18,513 nucleotides of DNA. Source: CAYMEV01 sp964431655 [NCBI: uncultured bacterium] (GTDB taxonomy: Bacteria; CAYMEV01). The notes below the pieces were generated by a model, which was not told where the DNA came from, did not search any database, and saw only the letters and a program-made list of their open reading frames with translations. The stretch is taken from positions 1 through 18,513 of the forward strand of contig CAYSKJ010000055.1 in the NCBI GenBank assembly GCA_964431655.1. Direction: 5' to 3'. Positions within the stretch are counted from its first letter, which is position 1; each line of letters opens with the position of its first letter. The position numbers and the translations under genes are program-made. Below are positions 13,176-18,513 of the stretch, piece after piece.

Positions 13176-14867
13176 CTATTTTAAGGTAATCTTCAGTACT
13201 TCATCAATGGTTATCATACCCTCTCTTACCTTTTTCAGCCCGCTCTCCCTCAGGGTGAGCATGCCCTCGGACCTGGCGATCTCCCTGATTTCCAGGGAGC
13301 TCTGCCCGGAGAGGATTGCTTCCTTTATGGAGTCGGTGACAGGCATGACCTCATAGCAGGCTATCCTTCCCTTATTACCTGTATTATTGCATGTGGGGCA
13401 ACCTTCACCCTTGTAGAACTTGAAGGAGCCTATCTCTTCCTTGGAGAAGCCCAGTTTCAGAAGGGATTCAGCGGGGGGTGTGGGTATCTCGGTCTTGCAG
13501 TCCTTGCATATCTTCCTTGCAAGCCTCTGGGCTACGATAAGAAGGACCGAGGATGATACCAGAAAGGGCTCCACGCCCATATTAAGGAGCCTGTTTATGG
13601 TGCTCGGGGCATCATTGGTATGAAGGGTTGAAAGGACCAGATGCCCGGTCAGGGCAGCCTTTACGCCTATCTCCGCGGTTTCAAAGTCTCTTATCTCGCC
13701 GACCATGATGATGTCGGGGTCCTGACGCAGGAAGCTTCTCAGGGCGCTGGCAAAGTTAAGGCCTATCTCATCCTTCATCTGGACCTGGTTTATGCCTTTT
13801 ATGTTGAATTCTACCGGGTCTTCGGCCGTCATTATATTGGTCTCCACCTTGTTGAGCTGGTCCAGGGCTGAATAAAGGGTGGTGGTCTTTCCGCTTCCGG
13901 TAGGGCCGGTTACCAGAACCATGCCGTAGGGTTTTTTAATTGCTTCTTCAAAGTCCGCCATGGCTTTGGGTTCGAAACCGAGCTTGGTCAGGTCCAGCTG
14001 GAGATTGCTCTTGTCCAGGATTCTCATTACTATCTTTTCGCCGTGGATGCAGGGCAGGCAGGATACACGCAGGTCCACATCCTTTCTCTGCACCCTTATC
14101 TTGATTCTTCCGTCCTGGGGTAGCCTCTTTTCAGCTATGTCAAGGTTGGCAAGTATTTTCAGCCTGGATGTAATGGCGTCTTTAAGCTTTAATGGCGGGG
14201 TCATATACTCATACATGTCCCCGTCAAGCCTGTACCTTATGCGGAAATTCTTCTCATAGGGCTCCACGTGAATATCGCTGACACCCCTCTTTACCGCCTC
14301 ATTGAGCACAAGGCTGACCAGTCTTACCACGGGGGCTTCGCTGGTGGATTCCTCAAGCTGTTTGAGGTCAATATCCTCTTCTGTCTCCTCCACAACCTCC
14401 AGCATATCCTCCTCCAGATCCTCCATGACCTCGGCAAGGACATTTGTTGAGCCGTAGAACCTGTCTATGGCGGTCCGTATGGCGGCCTCCGAGGAGACTA
14501 CCGGCTCTACATTGTACCCTGTCATGAATTTGATGTCATCCAGGGCAAATACATTGGAGGGGTCTGACATGGCGACTGTCAGTGTGGCCCCCGTCCTGGT
14601 GACGGGTATGACCTGGTATTTGCGGGCTGTCTCTTCTGGTACGAGACGAATCACGCTTTCCTCAATATCAAAGCTGGAAAGGTTGATGGAAGGCACATTG
14701 TACTGCTTGCTCAAAAAGCCCGTAATATCCTCTTCGTCCACATAACCAAGCTTTACAAGGTTGTATCCGACTCTTCCGCCGTTCTTTTTCTGTTCGTCAA
14801 GGGCTTTTTCAAGCTGTTTTTCGTTTATAAGGCCGGCCTTTATTAATTCATCACCAAGTTTAAGCAA
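13176..14867 (-). CDS. pilB: Pilus extension ATPase PilB
   Basis: A 563-residue PilB/GspE ATPase that drives pilin polymerisation. An N-terminal MshEN-type domain (1-140; LGDELIKAGLI, YNVPSINL), which in relatives binds cyclic-di-GMP, is followed by a very acidic linker (145-178). The motor domain has SDIHVEPYE (197-205), Walker A GPTGSGKTT (321-329), Asp box AEDPVEF (348-354), Walker B DIIMVGEIRD (385-394) and His box TGHLVLSTLHT (407-417). A zinc tetracysteine is present: C454, C457, C490 and C493. The start is TTG at 14867, with AAGGAG six bases upstream. It is the first gene of the pil operon. The length and linker resemble deltaproteobacterial PilB. Confidence 0.95.
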   Translation of the reverse strand: MLKLGDELIKAGLINEKQLEKALDEQKKNGGRVGYNLVKLGYVDEEDITGFLSKQYNVPSINLSSFDIEESVIRLVPEETARKYQVIPVTRTGATLTVAMSDPSNVFALDDIKFMTGYNVEPVVSSEAAIRTAIDRFYGSTNVLAEVMEDLEEDMLEVVEETEEDIDLKQLEESTSEAPVVRLVSLVLNEAVKRGVSDIHVEPYEKNFRIRYRLDGDMYEYMTPPLKLKDAITSRLKILANLDIAEKRLPQDGRIKIRVQRKDVDLRVSCLPCIHGEKIVMRILDKSNLQLDLTKLGFEPKAMADFEEAIKKPYGMVLVTGPTGSGKTTTLYSALDQLNKVETNIMTAEDPVEFNIKGINQVQMKDEIGLNFASALRSFLRQDPDIIMVGEIRDFETAEIGVKAALTGHLVLSTLHTNDAPSTINRLLNMGVEPFLVSSSVLLIVAQRLARKICKDCKTEIPTPPAESLLKLGFSKEEIGSFKFYKGEGCPTCNNTGNKGRIACYEVMPVTDSIKEAILSGQSSLEIREIARSEGMLTLRESGLKKVREGMITIDEVLKITLK

Positions 14868-14904
14868 TAGTATCTCCTTGCAAAAAAGGATATAATACTA
14901 GTAA

Positions 14905-14933
14905 TATTTACACTTTTAAGCAATATTTGTCAA
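14905..14933 (-). promoter_or_regulatory. Possible sigma-70 promoter of the pil operon
   Basis: A consensus TTGACA (minus strand, 14933-14928) is followed after 17 bases by TAAATA (14910-14905), a weak -10. A start site near 14898 would leave about 30 bases before the pilB TTG codon. Nothing with GG-N10-GC spacing is seen here, so the motor and regulator genes seem not to need sigma-54. The AT-rich 97-base gap has no evident terminator for the upstream operon, and readthrough from hutH is possible. Confidence 0.4.
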
Positions 14934-14964
14934 TATATTCTTTAAATATAAATATTATGCCCTG

Positions 14965-16494
14965 CTATATTTCTATGTATATACCCCTTTGTTCAAGGCC
15001 CCGGATAATCCTGCCGGATGCGACAAGCCCGTTTATAGTCTCGAAATCCCTGTAGAAAACCCTGTCTTTTTCATAGGGCTTTATGCTTTTTGTAATGATA
15101 TCATAGGCGGTAAGGGTTCCCAAACCTGGTTTCAGAGGTTTCTGAAGGTAAAGGGCCTGCATGCCTGCTATCAGCTCAATACCGATGACCGACTGTATAT
15201 TGTCCACTATCTCGCTGTATTTAAGCGCTGAATTGGTTCCCATGGAGACATGGTCCTCCTGGCCTGCGGAGGTGGATATGGAATCCACGCTGGCAGGGTG
15301 GCTCAGAGTCTTGCAGTAGGATACAAGGGAGGCGCAGGTAACCTGGGGTATCATGAAACCTGAGTTCAGGCCCCCTTCCCTTGTAAGAAACGGTGGAAGC
15401 CCTGCCTCCCCTGCCCGGGTAAGCACCTCAATCCTTCTTTCTGAAATGCTCCCGAGGTCTGTCAGGGTCAGAGCCATGAAGTCCATGACATGGGATATGG
15501 CGGCCCCGTGGAAATTACCCCCGGAGATGACATCCCCCTCATCTGCAAACAGCAGGGGATTGTCCGTAACTGAATTGAATTCATTCTCCACGATGCCCTT
15601 GACATAATTGCAGGTATCCTTCACGGAGCCGTGCACCTGGGGAGCACATCGGAAGCTGTATGGATCCTGCACCCTTTTGCAGTCCCTGTGGCTTTCTATT
15701 ATCTCGCTCTCTGCACAGAGAGCATTTATATTAAGGGCTGTCGCCCTCTGTCCAAGGCTGTTTTTCAGCTGGTGTATACGGGGGTCGAAGGCCCTCAGAG
15801 AGCCCTTATACCCCTCCAGGGACATGGCCAGGGATAAATCCGAATGAAGAAGGATGTTTCTGGTCCTTATAAGCTCAATCCCTGCAATGGCAGTCATGAC
15901 CGGGGTGCCGTTAATCAGGGCGAGTCCTTCTTTCGGGCCGAGCCGGAGAGGTTTTATGCCTTTTTTCTCAAGGTATGGGGCTGAGTCAGCCCGGCATCCC
16001 TTCTCATCAATTATTTCGCCCTCGCCTATGAGCACGAGGGCGAGGTGGGCAAGTGGCGCAAGGTCTCCGCTTGCCCCCACCGAGCCCTTTTTAGGTATAT
16101 AGGGATAAATCTTTTTATTTATCATCTCGGAGAGGGTTTCTATAATAGGCATGCCTGCCCCTGAGTTACCCCTCAGCAGGCAGTTAAGGCGCAGAAGCAT
16201 AACCCCCCTTGCCTGTTCATAGCTCAGCGGGGAACCTACACCGCATGCATGGCTTCTTATAAGGTTGGCCTGAAGGGTTTCCAGGTCTTTGAGGCTTATG
16301 GTGGTGTCCTTGAAATTGCCGAAGCCTGTATTTATTCCGTAAACAACCCTTCCGCTCTGAATAATGTTGTTGATAAAACTGCTGGCCTGGGCTGCCCGTG
16401 CTAAGGCGGTTTTTGTGGGCTCAACCTTCCGGTTATCAAAAACTACCTCCTCAAATTCCTGAAGTGTGAGATTATAGCCGTCCAGTGAAATCAT
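14965..16494 (-). CDS. hutH: Histidine ammonia-lyase
   Basis: A 509-residue member of the MIO aromatic amino acid lyases. HutH turns L-histidine into urocanate and ammonia, the first step of histidine breakdown, in the cytoplasm. The MIO-forming Ala-Ser-Gly is at 141-143 within GSVGASGDLAPLAH; the catalytic Tyr is Y52 in YGINTGFG. The selectivity pair is Ser-His (81-82, LIRSHACGVG), as in histidine lyases, rather than His-Leu (tyrosine) or Phe-Leu (phenylalanine). Later motifs are LALINGTPVMTA, YSFRCAPQVHG and SAGQEDHVSMG. Length and numbering sit one residue off Pseudomonas HutH. AAAGGAGG precedes ATG 16494. It starts 14 bases after the acyl-CoA dehydrogenase gene; no other hut genes are in view. 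Confidence 0.9.
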   Translation of the reverse strand: MISLDGYNLTLQEFEEVVFDNRKVEPTKTALARAAQASSFINNIIQSGRVVYGINTGFGNFKDTTISLKDLETLQANLIRSHACGVGSPLSYEQARGVMLLRLNCLLRGNSGAGMPIIETLSEMINKKIYPYIPKKGSVGASGDLAPLAHLALVLIGEGEIIDEKGCRADSAPYLEKKGIKPLRLGPKEGLALINGTPVMTAIAGIELIRTRNILLHSDLSLAMSLEGYKGSLRAFDPRIHQLKNSLGQRATALNINALCAESEIIESHRDCKRVQDPYSFRCAPQVHGSVKDTCNYVKGIVENEFNSVTDNPLLFADEGDVISGGNFHGAAISHVMDFMALTLTDLGSISERRIEVLTRAGEAGLPPFLTREGGLNSGFMIPQVTCASLVSYCKTLSHPASVDSISTSAGQEDHVSMGTNSALKYSEIVDNIQSVIGIELIAGMQALYLQKPLKPGLGTLTAYDIITKSIKPYEKDRVFYRDFETINGLVASGRIIRGLEQRGIYIEI

Positions 16495-16508
16495 GCATGC
16501 CTCCTTTA

Positions 16509-17669
16509 TCAGTCAAAACTGCCCCTTTTTATAAGTTCGCCGGCGATTACAAGGCTCTGTATCTCATTGGTTCCTTCAAAGATGCGGTTTATGCGGGAGT
16601 CCCTGTACATCCTCTCAATGGGGTAGTCCTCCATGTATCCTGCTCCGCCGAAAATCTGCATTGCCATATCCACTATCTCATCCAGGGCATCGGAACAGAA
16701 AAGCTTGCAGATTGCCGCTTCCTTCTTGAATTTCATCTTATTGTCAACCAGGTTGGCAGTCCTGTATACCATGGACTCCATGGCATAGGTGAGGCTGGCC
16801 ATTTTTGCAATCTTTTCCTGGTTCATCTGGAAGGTGTTTATGGGCTTGTCAAACTGTATTCTCTCGGAAGCAAATTTAAGGGAAAGCTCAATAAGCTCCT
16901 TGGCGGCTCCGAGACATCCGGCAGAAAGGCTTATCCTGCCGTAATCCAGGGTTTCCATGGCAACCCTGAACCCCCGGTTCCGCTTACCCATCAGATTTTC
17001 TTTAGGGACTTTCACATCCTCGAAGAAGAGCTCAACTGTGTGGCTTGCCCTTATACCCATCTTCTTTTCAATCTTGCCGACCTTGATACCCTTTGTCTTT
17101 TTGGGTTCCACAATAAAGGCTGATATGCCCCCGGGTTTGATTATCTCCGTATCAGTAAGGGCGAAAAGTATAAGAACATCGCATATATCTCCATTGGTAA
17201 TCCATTGTTTGGAGCCGTTTACTATATAATAATCCCCGTCAGGAAGGGCCTTTGTCCTGACTCCCCCTGCATCGGAACCCGCAGTTGGCTCGGTAAGTCC
17301 GAAAGCGCCTATATATTCTCCCCTTGCCATGGGTTTGAGGTATTTTTCCTTCTGCTCAGGATTGCCGAAGAGGTTTACAGCCATGGTTGCCAGGCCCAGG
17401 TGGGCACCAAGCATGGTAACGAAACTGGCGCAACCCCTGGAAAGCTCCTCCAGGAGAACGCAGTATCCTACCTCGCCCATTCCTCCCCCGTCATATTCTT
17501 CAGGGATGCATACGCCGAAAAATCCGGCTTCTACAGCCTTTTCTATCAAAACAGGGTCAAGGTCTTTATTTATGTCTGCCTCAGCAGCCCTCGGCTTTAA
17601 CTCCTTGTCGGTAAATTTCTTTGCCATTTCCTTGAGCATCAGATGCTCTTCTTTTAAGATAAACTCCAT
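16509..17669 (-). CDS. Acyl-CoA dehydrogenase
   Basis: A flavoprotein of the short/medium-chain type that oxidises acyl-CoA to trans-2-enoyl-CoA and passes electrons to ETF. I place the start at ATG 17669 (386 residues, MEFILKEEH), which has AGGAG six bases upstream; a TTG two codons earlier touches the ribosome site. The FAD/substrate signature GLTEPTAGSDAGG is at about 124-136, KQWITNG at 154-160, and the catalytic base is Glu365 in FEGTNEIQ. IFGGAGYMEDYPIER is also typical. Substrate length cannot be read with confidence. It lies 24 bases after the 3-hydroxyacyl-CoA dehydrogenase gene, so both probably serve one beta-oxidation or butyrate-type route. Confidence 0.92.
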   Translation of the reverse strand: MEFILKEEHLMLKEMAKKFTDKELKPRAAEADINKDLDPVLIEKAVEAGFFGVCIPEEYDGGGMGEVGYCVLLEELSRGCASFVTMLGAHLGLATMAVNLFGNPEQKEKYLKPMARGEYIGAFGLTEPTAGSDAGGVRTKALPDGDYYIVNGSKQWITNGDICDVLILFALTDTEIIKPGGISAFIVEPKKTKGIKVGKIEKKMGIRASHTVELFFEDVKVPKENLMGKRNRGFRVAMETLDYGRISLSAGCLGAAKELIELSLKFASERIQFDKPINTFQMNQEKIAKMASLTYAMESMVYRTANLVDNKMKFKKEAAICKLFCSDALDEIVDMAMQIFGGAGYMEDYPIERMYRDSRINRIFEGTNEIQSLVIAGELIKRGSFD

Positions 17670-17693
17670 ATTCAACTCCTGAATTTTTTTTGA

Positions 17694-18513
17694 TTAATAC
17701 TGGTAAAAACCGCGGCCTGTCTTAAGCCCCAGGTAACCTGCATCCACCATCCTTTTAAGCAGAATGGAAGGCTTGTAGGATGCCTCTCCGTATTCGCTGT
17801 AGAATATCTCCTGAACCTTCAGTATTACATCAAGGCCCACCATATCCGCAAGCTTCAGGGGGCCCTGGGGGAGGCTTGTCCCCAGGACCATGGCATTGTC
17901 AATGTCCTCCGGGCAAGCTACATTCAGCTCCACCAGCTTTATGGCCTCGCCTATCATGGGTACAAGTATCCTGTTTACAATAAATCCGGGGGTGTCTTTG
18001 GCAATTACAGGGTCTTTTTCTATAGACCTGACAAAAGCGCATGCGGCCTCTATGGTTCCATCATCGGTAAGATAGCCCCTGACCACCTCAACAAGCTTAT
18101 TGTAGAATGCCGGGTAGAAAAAGTGCAGACCCACGAACCTGGACCTGTTGGAAAGGTTTTTTGCCAGGGATGTTATGGACAGGGATGATGTATTGCTTGC
18201 AAGGATGCATGTGGTAGAGACTATGCTTTCAAGCTTTGAGAAGATTTCATCCTTGACCTGCTTATCCTCAAACACCGCCTCAATGATGAGCTCCCTGTCG
18301 GAGAATTCCTCAAATCCTTTTGCCAGGGTAAGGTTTTCTTCCATGCTTTGAGCCTTTTCAATTGACATTACACCCCTTTTGACGCTTTTTTTTATGTTCT
18401 TTATCAGCCTTGCATGAGAAGTTTCTGCAAGCTCAGAGTTTATGTCGAATATTTTGATATCCAGGCCTGCCGTAAGGATTGCCTGGGCTATCTGGGATCC
18501 CATGGTTCCCTGG
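17694..18513 (-). CDS. 3-hydroxyacyl-CoA dehydrogenase (N-terminus cut)
   Basis: An NAD-dependent 3-hydroxyacyl-/3-hydroxybutyryl-CoA dehydrogenase, oxidising or forming the 3-keto thioester. The frame is open to the window edge (about 273 codons); the residues before the first visible Met read Q-G-T, giving G-x-G-T-M-G-S, the end of the Rossmann glycine loop. Thus the true start is only some 10-20 codons outside. Other motifs: NTSSLSIT (active Ser), GLHFFYP (catalytic His), KLVEVV (catalytic Glu), TPGFIVNRIL (Asn) and LPQGPLKLADMVGLD. HFFYPAFYN replaces the more common HFFNPVPVM, as in some hydroxybutyryl-CoA dehydrogenase clades. First visible gene of the fatty-acid operon. Confidence 0.92.
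   Translation of the reverse strand, partial: QGTMGSQIAQAILTAGLDIKIFDINSELAETSHARLIKNIKKSVKRGVMSIEKAQSMEENLTLAKGFEEFSDRELIIEAVFEDKQVKDEIFSKLESIVSTTCILASNTSSLSITSLAKNLSNRSRFVGLHFFYPAFYNKLVEVVRGYLTDDGTIEAACAFVRSIEKDPVIAKDTPGFIVNRILVPMIGEAIKLVELNVACPEDIDNAMVLGTSLPQGPLKLADMVGLDVILKVQEIFYSEYGEASYKPSILLKRMVDAGYLGLKTGRGFYQY

Noticed and set aside
14868-14964. Sigma-54 promoter before pilB
   Set aside because: I looked for GG-N10-GC on the minus strand of this gap and found none; only a TTGACA-based candidate is present.
16485-17123. 212-codon plus-strand reading frame opposite the acyl-CoA dehydrogenase
   Set aside because: Antisense shadow; the minus strand encodes a complete enzyme with signature motifs.

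Overview
The window looks like a chromosomal stretch from a Gram-negative-type bacterium with type IV pili. The gene order pilB-pilT-pilC-pilS-pilR is the one I know from Geobacter, Myxococcus and related deltaproteobacterial-grade lineages, and the long acidic linker in PilB also resembles those proteins. I cannot fix the phylum; uncultured Desulfobacterota, Nitrospirota or Schekmanbacteria-like groups would all fit. Most starts have good Shine-Dalgarno sequences, and TTG starts are used more than once.

Left end (1-412): the first 38 codons of an IS1634/IS4-type transposase run off the left edge on the minus strand. A gene-free leader to the first pilin follows. Pilin region (413-2527, plus strand): three tandem paralogous type IV pilin/pseudopilin genes. 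Each has its own sigma-54 promoter with exact GG-N10-GC spacing about 28-40 bases before its start codon (predicted start sites about 383, 1192 and 1952). A perfect 15-bp-stem terminator separates pilin 2 from pilin 3. A 15-base exact repeat sits about 95-100 bp upstream of promoters 2 and 3 and is the best candidate for an activator site. Next (2613-3896, plus) is a TIM-barrel glycoside-hydrolase-like protein in which the usual acid/base Glu appears to be missing. It ends convergently, sharing stop-codon bases with the next unit.

The large minus-strand unit (14867 down to 3893) is tightly packed: pilB, pilT, pilC, pilS, pilR, a small bitopic membrane protein, a glycosyltransferase-2/methyltransferase fusion, and a polytopic GT39-like glycosyltransferase with a TPR tail. 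The inferred logic is that PilB/PilT/PilC build and retract the pilus, while PilS senses and phosphorylates PilR. PilR, a sigma-54 activator, would drive the three divergent pilin genes. The two transferases make or modify a polyprenyl-linked sugar, possibly for pilin or envelope glycosylation.

Right end (18513 down to 14965, minus): a likely operon of a 3-hydroxyacyl-CoA dehydrogenase (N-terminus outside the window), an acyl-CoA dehydrogenase and a histidine ammonia-lyase. It looks catabolic and unrelated to pili, but has no visible terminator before pilB.

No tRNA, rRNA, CRISPR or prophage was seen. The most interesting content is the self-contained PilSR/sigma-54/three-pilin circuit with embedded glycosylation genes.
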